From contig NZ_RKLT01000006.1 of assembly GCF_019599505.1 (NCBI RefSeq), positions 66,392 to 130,391 on the forward strand: a stretch of DNA of 64,000 nt, read 5' to 3'. The notes under the pieces are model-generated. The model did not search any database. It had not been told where the DNA came from and saw only the letters and a list, made by a program, of their open reading frames with translations. The position numbers and the translations under genes were made by a program. Of the stretch, positions 1-8,709 are shown piece after piece (position 1 is the stretch's first letter; every line of letters starts with the position of its first letter). Source of the stretch: Haloarcula nitratireducens. GTDB lineage: Archaea; Halobacteriota; Halobacteria; Halobacteriales; Haloarculaceae.

Positions 1-276
1 GGCCTGCTCGACGTCCTCGTGAACGTCCTCTAAGACGTCGCGGCGGGCTTCCAGCCGAGCCTGCTTGGCTTCGAGCTTCGCCGAGGAGAGGCGCTGTTCG
101 CGCAACTGCTCGATCTCTCGCTGAACTTCGGCTTCGCGCTCCTCGTGAATCTGTTCGGCGTCGGCCTCGGCCTCGGAGACGATCTCCTCGGCTCGCTCGT
201 CGGCCTCGTCACGAATCTCCTCTGCACGCGCGCGGGCCTCGTCTCGGATGTCCTCTACGACTGTATCAAGGCTCAT
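1..276 (-). CDS. atpE: A-type ATP synthase subunit E (3' part cut by window edge)
   Basis: Peripheral stalk subunit of the archaeal A1Ao ATP synthase, linking the catalytic head to the membrane part. The frame starts at ATG 276 with MSLDTVVEDI and continues as a charged, Ala/Glu/Arg-rich helix of about 90 residues with no hydrophobic segment, which is the coiled-coil N-terminal half of subunit E. It is transcribed leftward, 22 bp after atpK, in the order H-I-K-E normal for archaeal operons. The C-terminal globular half and the downstream C, F, A, B and D genes would lie outside the window. The identity rests on composition plus operon position. Confidence 0.9.
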   Translation of the reverse strand, partial: MSLDTVVEDIRDEARARAEEIRDEADERAEEIVSEAEADAEQIHEEREAEVQREIEQLREQRLSSAKLEAKQARLEARRDVLEDVHEDVEQA

Positions 277-298
277 TGTTGGAAAAGGGGGATGTGGT

Positions 299-562
299 TT
301 AGACGACGAAGACGACGACCAGCGCGAGGATGACGAGTGTCTCCGGCAGGACCGTCAGGATGAGGCCACGACCGAACATGCCGTCGTCCTCCGCGATGGC
401 GCCGACTGCGGCGGCGCCGATACCGCGCTCCGCGTACCCCGAACCGAGCGCGGCCAGCCCGACGGCGAGGGCGGCGGCGGCGGAAGCCGGGATTGCCGGT
501 GCGGCGCCGGTAGTACCTTCCTGCAGTACAGCGTTGACAACGAGTGCGATATTCTCAATCAT
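299..562 (-). CDS. atpK: A-type ATP synthase subunit K (proteolipid c ring)
   Basis: Membrane rotor subunit that carries ions through the Ao sector. The product is 87 residues: a first helix rich in small residues (AIPASAAAALAVGLAALGSG), a polar loop (YAERGIGAAAVGAIAEDDGMF), and a second helix holding the conserved carboxylate in LPETLVILALVV. The start at 562 (MIENIALVVN) gives the usual 80-90-residue two-helix proteolipid. An upstream in-frame ATG at 637 would add 25 polar residues that do not fit the family. Its own promoter probably lies at 621-630, because a 311-bp gap separates it from atpI. Confidence 0.93.
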   Translation of the reverse strand: MIENIALVVNAVLQEGTTGAAPAIPASAAAALAVGLAALGSGYAERGIGAAAVGAIAEDDGMFGRGLILTVLPETLVILALVVVFVV

Positions 563-873
563 GTTGTTGAAGTCCTCTCTGGGTGCTCGTGTCCGAACAG
601 GCGTATGTGACCCCACGGACTTCATAAAGCTTCCCAAAACGCTTCGTCAGTGTGCTGTCCCGGCGATTTAGGCGCTCAGGACGGGGGGGATGTGAGCTGG
701 TACCAGCCACCGTTGGGCGTCGTCAGCGGCGGAGACTGCCCTCGTAGGCGTGAGAACGAAAAATACGAGCGACGACGACGCCCGTGCGTCGGTCGTCTGA
801 TCGTTAGCGACTATTTCCGGATAGCGCCGACCCGGAGCCGGCGCGTACTGGGAAACCGCTCCAGCAGTCCGTC
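563..873 (-). other. Intra-operon spacer between atpI and atpK
   Basis: This 311-bp stretch splits an operon that is usually compact. I see no coding frame with family-like sequence on either strand. Reading leftward it holds a T-tract (759-764) about 110 bp after the atpI stop, which could terminate transcription, and then the TATA-like box at 621-630. The simplest reading is that atpHI and atpKE... form separate transcription units. Confidence 0.5.
621..630 (-). promoter_or_regulatory. TATA-like box upstream of atpK
   Basis: On the minus strand the box reads GCTTTATGAA, preceded by a purine-rich stretch (TTTTGGGAA) where a BRE would sit. An archaeal start site about 25 bp downstream would fall near 600, leaving a leader of about 38 nt before the atpK ATG at 562. 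This is a motif reading only. Confidence 0.45.
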
Positions 874-3135
874 TCAGTCGTCGTTGCTGTAGGTTCGGTC
901 GTAGCCGAACGGGTTGTACTTCTTGCCGCCGCCCTCGAAGAACTTCCCGAAGAACTCGACGTACTCGAGACGCACGCCCTGTAGCCCGGCGCTCGTGACG
1001 CCGAGGATGAGGACGAGCAGGTGTCCCAACACGAGGACGAGCAGGCCGCCGACGAGCCCGGCGATGCCCGAGTGCATCAGACCGGGGAACATCACGCTCG
1101 TGACCTCGTGACCGTGATACGTGCCCTGTTCGAGCATGTAGGCCGGCGAGTGGCCGATACCGAAGTGCCACTCCGCGCCGTGGCCCGTCTCGACGACGTA
1201 GACGCCGAAGAACAGCAGGTTGACCACGAAGGCCATCCCCGCCTTGGCCAGCAACACGGCGGCCAGTCGGGTGTACGAGAGGACGTTCACGAGCACGTTG
1301 AGGAACTCGACGACCTCGATGAGGTCGGCGAGCGCGAGCAGCACGAGACCCGTGAAGAACAGGACCAGCCACGCCGAGAACGGCGCATCGAGTACCGGGA
1401 TCGTGAATAGGTTGATGGGCGGGAGGCCGGCGAAGCCGAACGCGAACGGGTGACCGGCGAAGATGCCCTCCTCCGCGGTGTAGAGGAAGTTCGGCGCAGC
1501 ACCGTTAGCGCCGGAGAAGACCCACGCCCAGAGGCCGAACAGCATCAGGAGCCACGAGCCGCTCTCGGTGAGCGCGTCCCAGAGCCCGTGCTCTAGGTTC
1601 TCGATGAAGTCGAATATCCAGCCGACGGCGAGGTGAACCATGCCGACGAGCAGGCTGATCGTCAGCCACGCGATGGCGTAGTTACCGTAGACGGGCTGGA
1701 GGCCCTTGTGCATCGGTGGGTTGCCGCCCCACACTATCTCACCGAGCTGGTGGAGACCGAAGAACTCGCCGTAGAGGACGCCGAACAGCATCGTGAACCC
1801 GCCGGCCCACATCGCGACGCCGCCGAGGCTCTTCATCACGTCGCCGTCCATCTTCGAGTAGAGACCGTACCCCGCGAGGAAGTAGAGGATCCCGTAGCCG
1901 AGGTCGCCGATCATGAACCCGTAGAACGCCGGGAACGTCAGGAAGAACGCGACCGTCGGGTCGAACTCCCCGTACTTCGGGCGGTTGACGACTTCGACGA
2001 GCGCCTCGAAGGGGCGAGCGGGCGCGGCGTTGTCCTGAATCACCGGCGGCTCGTCGTCGTCCATCGTGACGAGGCCGCCGTCGGCGGCGACCTCCTGCTG
2101 TTGGCTCTCTTCCTCTTCTTCGGCTTCGGGGGCCGTCACGGTCTGGCCCACCGTCGCGTCGCCGCCACCGCCGCCCTCGTGTTCGATCTCCTCGCGGGCG
2201 TGGGCGTGACCGTCGTCGTACTCGGCGACTTCGAGTTTCTCGACGTCCACGGCCTCGCTCACGTCGGACTCGATCGCGCTCTCGAACGCCGCGTAGCGCT
2301 CGTTGGGAATCCACCCCTCGGCGATGAAGGCGTTCTCCGTCGTGGCGAAGGTCAGCGGCGCTTCGGCCTTCTGGACCTCGATGGTGAGCTTCTCCTCGGC
2401 CGCCAGCAGGAACCCGCCGTAGTCGAGTCGCAGGTCGCCGAGTTCGTCCTCGACGGTCGCGAGCTTGGATTCGAGTTGCTGTTGCCGGTGGTGGAGTTCC
2501 TCTAAGTATTCCGACGGTTCGCCGTCGCCCTCGGGGATCTGCAGCTGCGAGAAGGTCGCACCGACCAGCGCGTCCTGCAGTTCGCTCTCGTCGGTCCGGG
2601 CGAAGACGGCGACGACGCCGTCCTCGTCGAATACTTGGAAAGTGTCGACGTCGCTGTCGGCCAGGGCGACCTTCACCTCGTCCGCGTCGCCCTCGCCGAC
2701 GGCGACGGAGAGCGTGTCGTAGCCGCGGAGCAGGTCCAGATCGATGCCCAGCGTGACGAACGGTTCCATCGTGCTGATCCGCTCCTCGACGTCCCGAAGG
2801 TCGTCACGGACGTCGTCACGCCGGTCGTCGAGTTCGTTGACCTGCGTGCGGACCTCCTCCAGGTCCTCTTCGAGCGCGTCGTCGGTGACGAGTCGCTTCG
2901 GCCCGGCGTCCTCCTCGTCGATGTCGAGGATCGATTCGAGCGAGCGGACCGTCACGAGCTGATCGGACGCCTCGTCGGCTCCGTCGACGGGGTCGCCGGG
3001 TTCGAACCCCTCCCAGGACCCGTCGTACTCGGTGACGTGGAGCATGTCGAGGTCGTGGACCGACTCGATGACCTCCTCCATGACGCGCTTCGATCCCGTC
3101 ACCGAGACGCGACACATCTTCTCAGGTCTGAACAT
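874..3135 (-). CDS. atpI: A-type ATP synthase subunit I (a-subunit)
   Basis: Membrane stator subunit forming the ion half-channels against the c ring. The 753-residue product has a hydrophilic N-terminal half with coiled coils (ELDDRRDDVRDDLRDVEER) and then, from about residue 385, the membrane half beginning NRPKYGEFDPTVAFFLTFPA and running through FYGFMIGDLGYGI. The conserved ion-path region FLNVLVNVLSYTRLAAVLLA lies near the C-terminus. A Glu/Gln-rich linker (EAEEEEESQQQ) joins the halves, typical of halophile versions. ATG 3135 (MFRPEKMCRV) is chosen because the upstream extension is Arg/Ser-rich and unlike the family. Its start overlaps the atpH 3' end by 14 bp. Confidence 0.95.
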   Translation of the reverse strand: MFRPEKMCRVSVTGSKRVMEEVIESVHDLDMLHVTEYDGSWEGFEPGDPVDGADEASDQLVTVRSLESILDIDEEDAGPKRLVTDDALEEDLEEVRTQVNELDDRRDDVRDDLRDVEERISTMEPFVTLGIDLDLLRGYDTLSVAVGEGDADEVKVALADSDVDTFQVFDEDGVVAVFARTDESELQDALVGATFSQLQIPEGDGEPSEYLEELHHRQQQLESKLATVEDELGDLRLDYGGFLLAAEEKLTIEVQKAEAPLTFATTENAFIAEGWIPNERYAAFESAIESDVSEAVDVEKLEVAEYDDGHAHAREEIEHEGGGGGDATVGQTVTAPEAEEEEESQQQEVAADGGLVTMDDDEPPVIQDNAAPARPFEALVEVVNRPKYGEFDPTVAFFLTFPAFYGFMIGDLGYGILYFLAGYGLYSKMDGDVMKSLGGVAMWAGGFTMLFGVLYGEFFGLHQLGEIVWGGNPPMHKGLQPVYGNYAIAWLTISLLVGMVHLAVGWIFDFIENLEHGLWDALTESGSWLLMLFGLWAWVFSGANGAAPNFLYTAEEGIFAGHPFAFGFAGLPPINLFTIPVLDAPFSAWLVLFFTGLVLLALADLIEVVEFLNVLVNVLSYTRLAAVLLAKAGMAFVVNLLFFGVYVVETGHGAEWHFGIGHSPAYMLEQGTYHGHEVTSVMFPGLMHSGIAGLVGGLLVLVLGHLLVLILGVTSAGLQGVRLEYVEFFGKFFEGGGKKYNPFGYDRTYSNDD

Positions 3136-3454
3136 GTACCGCCTCCTCGAAGAGGTCTGTGACGTATTCGACCACCTCGTCTTCCCGTCCGGCGGCCTCC
3201 GCTTCGAGTTCCTCGCGGGCGTTCTCACCCTCGGCGATGAGTTCCGCTCGCTCCTCCTCGATCTCCTCGCGCGCCGCTTCGAGACGGGCCTCCGCGTCGG
3301 CCTCGGCCTCTTCGCGGGCCTGTTCGCGTATCTCCTCGGCCCGTTCGCGGGCCTCGGCGAGTCGTTCGTCCCGGTCCTCCTCGGCCTCGGCGACGATCTC
3401 GTCGGCCTCCCGCTCGGCCTCCTTTATCCTATCTAGAACTTCTGGCCGTGGCAT
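3122..3454 (-). CDS. atpH: A-type ATP synthase subunit H
   Basis: Peripheral stalk partner of subunit E. The protein has 110 residues and is almost wholly a charged coiled coil (LDRIKEAEREADEIVAEAEE through EEIEEERAELIAEGENAREE), ending EAVHVQT. It is the first gene of the leftward operon and overlaps atpI by 14 bp, suggesting coupled translation. The 154-bp gap to the divergent methyltransferase gene at 3609 must carry both promoters. Size and position fit the small H subunit rather than E. Confidence 0.92.
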   Translation of the reverse strand: MPRPEVLDRIKEAEREADEIVAEAEEDRDERLAEARERAEEIREQAREEAEADAEARLEAAREEIEEERAELIAEGENAREELEAEAAGREDEVVEYVTDLFEEAVHVQT

Positions 3455-3608
3455 TTGCTAATCGTGTCACCGTTGCTAGAGCGGCTATTTGGTAGTTGCG
3501 AAGTTTCTGTGCGTACGTGTGAACCACACTCACTCGGCGAATCGCCGGAGCGTCCGTTCCCAGGCCGAAATCCGGGGAATTATGACCGCGAGATTCTAAC
3601 GGCCAACA

Positions 3609-4229
3609 ATGGGAGTCCTCGAAAACAAGGCCCGCGCGCGGACGTTTTACAAGTACCTCTCGAAGGTGTACGACCAGATCAACCCCTTCATCTGGGACGA
3701 GCGGATGCGCGACGAAGCCATCGAGATGCTGGGGCTTTCCGCCGACGATCGGGTACTCGACGTCGGCTGTGGCACCGGTTTCGCCACCGAAGGGCTCCTC
3801 GAACACGTCGACACCGTTTACGGACTGGACCAGAGTCCCCACCAGTTATCGAAGGCTTACCAGAAGTTCGGCAAGCACGGCGACGTTCGCTTTCACTTAG
3901 GCGATGCGGAGCGGCTCCCCTTCAAAGACGACGCCTTCGACGTCGTCTGGTCGTCCGGCTCCATCGAGTACTGGCCGAATCCCGTCGTCGCGCTGCGGGA
4001 GTGCCGTCGCATCGCGAAACCCGGCGGACAGGTGCTCATCGTCGGGCCGGACTACCCCAACTCCACGATCTTCCAGAAGCTGGCCGACGCCATCATGCTG
4101 TTTTACGACGAGGCTGAAGCCACGCGGATGTTCGAAGCCGCCGGTTACGAGGAGTTCGAACACCACATTCAACAGTCCCGTCCCGGGAGTCCGCGGGCGA
4201 TCACGACGATCGCGCAAGTGCCCGAGTAG
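3609..4229 (+). CDS. SAM-dependent methyltransferase, quinone-methyltransferase-like
   Basis: Class I methyltransferase of 206 residues. Motif I is VLDVGCGTG at residues 49-57, the acidic motif II is VYGLDQSP, then LGDAERLPF, and post-I DAFDVVWSSGSIEYWPN. The N-terminal segment KARARTFYKYLSKVYDQINP resembles demethylmenaquinone and MPBQ/MSBQ methyltransferases (the YD.in motif of the UbiE family), so menaquinone methylation is a reasonable guess. No quinone biosynthesis gene is adjacent, so the substrate is inferred. It is divergent from the ATP synthase operon. Confidence 0.8.
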   Translation: MGVLENKARARTFYKYLSKVYDQINPFIWDERMRDEAIEMLGLSADDRVLDVGCGTGFATEGLLEHVDTVYGLDQSPHQLSKAYQKFGKHGDVRFHLGDAERLPFKDDAFDVVWSSGSIEYWPNPVVALRECRRIAKPGGQVLIVGPDYPNSTIFQKLADAIMLFYDEAEATRMFEAAGYEEFEHHIQQSRPGSPRAITTIAQVPE

Positions 4230-4238
4230 GGGGCTCGG

Positions 4239-5474
4239 TCACTCCGGAACCACGGGCACCGAGACTTCCGTTCCGTTCTCCGTGGTCACGTTGATCGTGT
4301 ACGAACCGCGGGGCTGTACCGTCCAGAGGTGACCGTTCGACCCGGTGCGGCCGACCGTCTGGCCGTTGATCTCGACCGTCCCGTCGACGGGTTCCGAGGA
4401 TTCCTCTTCCACCACCGACATGACTAGGGGACCGGTCTCGTAAGACTGGTCGATAGTCACCCGGAGGCCGTCCTCGAAGGCCGTCTCGGTATCGGTCGTT
4501 CGCACGCTGTTCAGGTCGCGGTGCTGGAGTTCGTAGAAGACGTTCGTGGTCCCGCCGTCTAAGAAGAACGTCAGCTGGCCGTTGCTCGTCTGGGCGGCCA
4601 GCCGGTAGATCCCGGTGTCACCGTAGGCGTTGACGCTGGGGAGTTGACGCTGGTAGGTCCACGGATACAGTTCCCGTCCGCGCTCGACCGCGGCCACGAG
4701 GCGATCGCCGTCGGCTTCCGCGAACGCGTCGGTTCGGTTCGACGCTCGCTGGCTTCCCAGGCGGGTCTCACGGACGTACTGGCTCCCGTCGATGGTGGCG
4801 AGCATGTACGCGTCCGTCGAGGATTCGAGGTAGACGACGTCCGCGCCGCCGGCACCGGACATCGACTCGGTCAACTGCTCGCCGACCGGCCCCTGCAGCG
4901 TCCGTAAGTTCCCGAAGATGTTGTTCATCCGAGTCGTCATCCGGTCACTCGTCGAGTAATCCGGTGCGATCTCCGCGGTGCTCTTGACGCGGTTGAGTCG
5001 CTGCGCGAGTTCCCGCGACTCCGTATCGACCATCGAACGGGCCCGGAGGAACTCGGTCGCGGTTATCTCCCCGTTCGCGTACCGCCGGATCGCCGTCTGC
5101 TGTCTGCGGTCGAGTTCGGCTTCCTCGGTTTCGATGCTCGATAACGCCCGACGGATGTGCTGTGTGCGCTCGAACTCCGAATCGAGCCGGCCGAAGCGCG
5201 ACTCGAACGCCGCGGCCTCGTGGCGCTGATGGAGCGACGTCGACCCGGCGGCGACGGCCGTGCCGACGTCGATGCCGCTCTCGTTGAACGACGAGGTCCT
5301 GACCTCGGTGTCCGGGATCGTCAGGTGGTTGGTCGTGTTCTCGATGGTGGCGACACGCGGGGCCGGGGGCGCGGCCGTCTGTTGCTGTGTCGCCGACGCG
5401 CTCCAGCCGGCGGCGGGAGCGACCGCCGCACTGACGAACAAGAGTGCGACGAGGAGGGCGGAGAGGGGTCGCAT
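4239..5474 (-). CDS. Secreted haloarchaeal protein of unknown function
   Basis: A 411-residue protein with a Sec-type signal peptide (MRPLSALLVALLFVSAAVAP, then PAAGWSA). ATG 5474 is chosen because it places the signal at the N-terminus; an in-frame ATG seven codons upstream is possible. The mature part contains a helical, charged middle (residues about 85-190; EAELDRRQQTAIRRYANGE) and a C-terminal beta-rich region with a carboxypeptidase-regulatory-like strand pattern (EPVDGTVEINGQTVGRTGSN). No transmembrane anchor is visible after the signal. It resembles the haloarchaeal DUF7094/DUF7096 secreted family. It is divergent from the membrane winged-helix gene at 5629, which may share its promoter region. 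Confidence 0.7.
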   Translation of the reverse strand: MRPLSALLVALLFVSAAVAPAAGWSASATQQQTAAPPAPRVATIENTTNHLTIPDTEVRTSSFNESGIDVGTAVAAGSTSLHQRHEAAAFESRFGRLDSEFERTQHIRRALSSIETEEAELDRRQQTAIRRYANGEITATEFLRARSMVDTESRELAQRLNRVKSTAEIAPDYSTSDRMTTRMNNIFGNLRTLQGPVGEQLTESMSGAGGADVVYLESSTDAYMLATIDGSQYVRETRLGSQRASNRTDAFAEADGDRLVAAVERGRELYPWTYQRQLPSVNAYGDTGIYRLAAQTSNGQLTFFLDGGTTNVFYELQHRDLNSVRTTDTETAFEDGLRVTIDQSYETGPLVMSVVEEESSEPVDGTVEINGQTVGRTGSNGHLWTVQPRGSYTINVTTENGTEVSVPVVPE

Positions 5475-5628
5475 CACCACCGGATACAGTCCCACCGTAC
5501 AAAAATCCCTCTATTACTGCACCTCGAACAGCCGGCTGAGAAGGCCCGAGACGTTTCAAAGGCGCGTCTGACGTTTTATAGTCGGATGGAAAGGGTTTTG
5601 CCGACGGACTGTAGATTCTCGTGTGGAA

Positions 5629-6792
5629 ATGGTCCCGCGGGCTCCCGCTGTCTTCCTCGTCCTCCTCGTCGTGGCGTCGGTAGCGACGCCGGTCGCGGCG
5701 TCGGCGGTCGCTCCCACGCGGTCCGCACAGCAGACGACGCCGACCGAGACGCCGACGCCGGTCGCCGAGAACACGACGTTTTACGTTCAGATACAGCCCA
5801 ACGGCGACGCCCGCTGGACCATCACGGATACGTACGCGCTGGAGGATCAGAACGACACGCGGGCGTTCGAATCGCTGGCCCAGGAGTACGTAGACGGTGA
5901 GACGGACACCCGGTGGGAAGCGGCGTTCCGCGAGGCCAACGAGCGGGCGACGGCGGCGACGGGTCGGGAGATGAACCTCACCGGGATGAGCCGGGACTAC
6001 GTCGTCAACGAGCGCCGGGGAACGCTCATCCTCGAGTTCACCTGGACGGACTTCGCCACCGTCGAACGGGGGCGACTCGTCGTCGGCGACGCGTTCGAGA
6101 CGCCCGAGGGAACGTGGTTCCGGAGTCTCAGTGAGAACCAGCAACTCGTCATCTCGGCCCCGGCGGGGTACGGCGTCCAGAACTCGCCGCCGCGAACGGC
6201 CGTCATCGACGGCGAACTCCGCTTCGAGGGACCGCGGACGTTCGAACCCGACTATCTCGAGATCGTCTACACCGGCAACCCCGACCGCTCCCCGACCGAC
6301 ACGCCCGAACGGCCGGCCGGACTCTTCGGCAACGTCCCCTTCTGGTTCGGGGCCGTCCTCATGCTCGTCGTCGGACTCGTCGTCGCGGTCGGCTACATCA
6401 ACTGGCAGGGTAATCTCGACCTTCCGCCCGCGGGCGCGAGCGGGACGGACACCGGTGGCGGCGACGGCGGTGGCGCGGCCGGTGCCGTCGCGGGCGGAGT
6501 GGCGACCGACGGGGCGGACGAATCGGACACCGCCGCTGCGTCCGACGACGCCGAAGACGAGGAGACCGACGTCACCCTCTTGAGCGACGAAGAGCGCGTC
6601 GAGCGACTGCTCGACCGGAACGGCGGGCGGATGAAACAGGCCCGCATCGTCAGGGAGACCGGTTGGTCGAACGCCAAGGTCTCGCAGTTGCTCTCCGCGA
6701 TGGACGAGGACGGCCGTATCGACAAGCTCCGAATCGGGCGGGAGAACCTCATCTCCTTCCCCGACGAGGACGTCACCGAGATCGACGAGTAG
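5629..6792 (+). CDS. Membrane-anchored winged-helix regulator with extracellular domain
   Basis: A 387-residue protein in four parts: signal sequence (VFLVLLVVASVATPVAA); an extracellular region of about 200 residues, mainly beta (FYVQIQPNGDARWTITDTYA, like DUF7345); one membrane helix (FWFGAVLMLVVGLVVAVGYI); a Gly/Asp-rich linker; and a C-terminal winged helix (RMKQARIVRETGWSNAKVSQ, then LLSAMDEDGRIDKLRIGREN, like DUF7343). The layout puts the sensor outside and the DNA-binding domain inside. ATG 5629 is preferred; GTG 5623 is in frame. A TATA-like box (TTTATA) lies near 5575. Target genes are unknown; the divergent secreted protein is the obvious candidate. Confidence 0.8.
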   Translation: MVPRAPAVFLVLLVVASVATPVAASAVAPTRSAQQTTPTETPTPVAENTTFYVQIQPNGDARWTITDTYALEDQNDTRAFESLAQEYVDGETDTRWEAAFREANERATAATGREMNLTGMSRDYVVNERRGTLILEFTWTDFATVERGRLVVGDAFETPEGTWFRSLSENQQLVISAPAGYGVQNSPPRTAVIDGELRFEGPRTFEPDYLEIVYTGNPDRSPTDTPERPAGLFGNVPFWFGAVLMLVVGLVVAVGYINWQGNLDLPPAGASGTDTGGGDGGGAAGAVAGGVATDGADESDTAAASDDAEDEETDVTLLSDEERVERLLDRNGGRMKQARIVRETGWSNAKVSQLLSAMDEDGRIDKLRIGRENLISFPDEDVTEIDE

Positions 6793-6828
6793 GGTAAACA
6801 TCCCCAGGGTGGTTTCTGGTTCGGAAAC

Positions 6829-6834
6829 GTTTAT
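6829..6834 (+). promoter_or_regulatory. TATA-like box of etfBA
   Basis: GTTTAT is centred about 28 nt before the etfB ATG at 6860, the spacing expected for a leaderless haloarchaeal transcript. Confidence 0.5.
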
Positions 6835-6859
6835 TCGCCGGCCGGCCGCAGTGCGTGGC

Positions 6860-7651
6860 ATGAAAATCCTTGTCACAGTGAAGGAGGTGGCCGTCGTCGA
6901 AGACGAGTTCGAGATAGACGGGCTGTCCATCGACGACCGGTACGTCACCGACGACCTCAACGAGTGGGACGACTACGCCGTCGAGGCGGCCGTCCGGATA
7001 CGGGAGGCGGGCGAGGACGTGGAAGTCGTCGCCGTGACGATCGGCGACGCCGACACCGAAGACACCATTCGGCAGGCGCTGGCGAAGGGGGCGGACCGCG
7101 CGATACGCGTCTGGGACGACGCGCTGGCCGAGGCGGGACTGCTCGACCCCGAGACGAAGGCGCGGCTGCTCGCGGCCGTCGCCGAGGAGGAGGACCCGGA
7201 CCTCGTGTTGACGGGCGTGCAGTCGGCCGACGACGGGTTCGGCGCGACCGGCGTGACGCTGGCCGAGAAGCTCGGGTTCGAGTGGGCGGCCGTCGTCAAC
7301 GCCTTAGACCTCGACCGCGAGGCCGGCGTCGCCCACGTCCACCGCGAACTGGAGGGCGGCGTCGACGAACTGACCGACGTCTCGCTCCCGGCGGTCCTGA
7401 CCATCCAGACGGGGATCAACGAACCGCGCTACGCCAGCCTTCGCGGGATCCGACAGGCCCAGAGCAAGGAACTGGCCGAGTACGACCTCGCTGACCTCGG
7501 GCTCTCGGCCGGCGACGTCGAGAGTCCGCTGGAACAGACCGCCCTCTACGAACCCGAGAGCGAGAGCGACGCGACGGTGTTCGGGGGCAGCGCCGGGGAG
7601 ACGGCCGCCGAGTTAGCGGGCGTGCTCCGCGAGAAGGGGGTGGGCCAGTGA
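6860..7651 (+). CDS. etfB: Electron transfer flavoprotein subunit beta
   Basis: Beta subunit of ETF, which takes electrons from acyl-CoA or other dehydrogenases in the cytoplasm. The 263 residues begin MKILVTVKEV and contain the nucleotide-binding segment DLVLTGVQSADDGFGATGVT and the recognition-loop region LPAVLTIQTGINEPRYASLR typical of the family. ATG 6860 is favoured by the family start and by the TATA box 28 nt upstream. The stop codon overlaps the GTG start of etfA (GTGA), indicating translational coupling. No dehydrogenase or quinone oxidoreductase is adjacent, so its electron donor is unknown. Confidence 0.96.
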   Translation: MKILVTVKEVAVVEDEFEIDGLSIDDRYVTDDLNEWDDYAVEAAVRIREAGEDVEVVAVTIGDADTEDTIRQALAKGADRAIRVWDDALAEAGLLDPETKARLLAAVAEEEDPDLVLTGVQSADDGFGATGVTLAEKLGFEWAAVVNALDLDREAGVAHVHRELEGGVDELTDVSLPAVLTIQTGINEPRYASLRGIRQAQSKELAEYDLADLGLSAGDVESPLEQTALYEPESESDATVFGGSAGETAAELAGVLREKGVGQ

Positions 7652-8601
7652 CGGTTCTCACCGTCGCCGAACACCGCCGCGGCGAACTCAGAGACGCGAG
7701 CCTCGAAGCGCTGACGGCCGGGCGGGAGCTCGCCGAGGCGGCCGGCGTCGAGCTCCACACTGCGGTTATCGGCGGCGACGTCGAGGCGTTCGCCGACCGG
7801 TTGAACCGCGAGGGCGTCGAGACGATTCACACCGTCGACGAGGGCGAGGAGTTCAACCACGACGTGTACGTGCAGGCGGTGACGCAACTGGTGAACGCCG
7901 TCTCCCCCCAGTTCCTGCTCGTGCCCAACACCGTCAACGGACTCGACTACGCGCCCGCCGTTGCCAGCCGACTCGACCGACCGCTGGTGACCGACGCGGT
8001 CGACCTCGAATACGACGGCGAACTCACGGCGACGCGGGAGCTGTACGGCTCGAAAGTCGAGACGACGATCGACGTCCACAGCGAGACGCCCGCAGTGACC
8101 GTCCGCCCCGCCGAATGGCCGGCCGCGGAGGGGACCGGCGACGCCGCCGTCGAGGCTTTCGACGTCGAAATCGACGAGTCGGCCGTCCGCTCGACGGTCA
8201 CCGGATTCGAGGAAGTGAGCGGCGGCGACGTCGACATCAGCGACGCGGACGTGCTGGTCTCGGTGGGCCGCGGCATCGAAGAGGAGGAGAATCTCGACAT
8301 GATTCACGACCTCGCCGAGGCGCTCGACGCGACGGTCTCCGCTTCCCGGCCCATCATCGACAGCGGCTGGCTGGAGAAGAACAGACAGGTCGGCCAGTCG
8401 GGCAAAGTCGTCACGCCCGACGTCTACATCGCCATCGGCATCTCCGGCGCGGTCCAGCACGTCGCCGGGATGAAGGGCAGCGACACCATCGTCGCCATCA
8501 ACTCCGACCCCAACGCCCCCATCTTCGACATCGCCGACTACGGCATCGTCGACGACCTCTTCGAGGTAGTGCCCGCGCTCATTGAGGAGTTCGAGGGGTA
8601 G
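7648..8601 (+). CDS. etfA: Electron transfer flavoprotein subunit alpha
   Basis: FAD-binding partner of EtfB. The 317-residue protein starts at GTG 7648 ([12 protein letters not shown]), overlapping the etfB stop. The C-terminal FAD domain is canonical: [45 protein letters not shown], then GAVQHVAGM and [20 protein letters not shown]. Its last 19 codons plus stop are repeated downstream as a relic at 8710-8769 with only synonymous changes. A hairpin plus T-tract immediately after the stop looks like a terminator. Confidence 0.96.
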   Translation: MTVLTVAEHRRGELRDASLEALTAGRELAEAAGVELHTAVIGGDVEAFADRLNREGVETIHTVDEGEEFNHDVYVQAVTQLVNAVSPQFLLVPNTVNGLDYAPAVASRLDRPLVTDAVDLEYDGELTATRELYGSKVETTIDVHSETPAVTVRPAEWPAAEGTGDAAVEAFDVEIDESAVRSTVTGFEEVSGGDVDISDADVLVSVGRGIEEEENLDMIHDLAEALDATVSASRPIIDSGWLEKNRQVGQSGKVVTPDVYIAIGISGAVQHVAGMKGSDTIVAINSDPNAPIFDIADYGIVDDLFEVVPALIEEFEG

Positions 8602-8617
8602 ACAAAAGGTTCGTTCT

Positions 8618-8648
8618 CCGGACCGAGCGAAGCGAGGTCCGGCCTTTT
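8618..8648 (+). terminator. Hairpin plus T-tract after etfA
   Basis: Arms CCGGACC (8618-8624) and GGTCCGG (8636-8642) enclose a loop containing AGCGAAGCGA, followed at once by CCTTTTT. The structure sits 17 bp after the etfA stop. Hairpins are not required for archaeal termination, but the T-tract fits. Confidence 0.55.
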
Positions 8649-8705
8649 TCGCCCACGTTTTTCCGCGAGCGGTCAGCGACGCTGACCCGAGTGGGAAAAA
8701 GGTGG
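8643..8705 (+). repeat. Spacer repeat, copy A
   Basis: Begins CCTTTTTCGCCCACGTTTTT and ends GAAAAAGGTGG, so the two ends are near inverted repeats of each other (CCACGTTTTTCC against GGGAAAAAGGTGG). The middle holds a small palindrome (GTCAGCGACGCTGAC). Copy B at 8996-9073 shares the first 21 bases and the last 11 bases. It could act as a bidirectional T-tract terminator. Confidence 0.6.
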
Positions 8706-8709
8706 TACT

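Noticed and set aside
4945..6960. A 671-codon minus-strand open frame crossing the secreted-protein and winged-helix genes
   Set aside because: It is open only because GC-rich DNA seldom makes stop codons; it is antisense to, or out of frame with, two well-supported genes, and its Arg/Gly-rich sequence matches no family.
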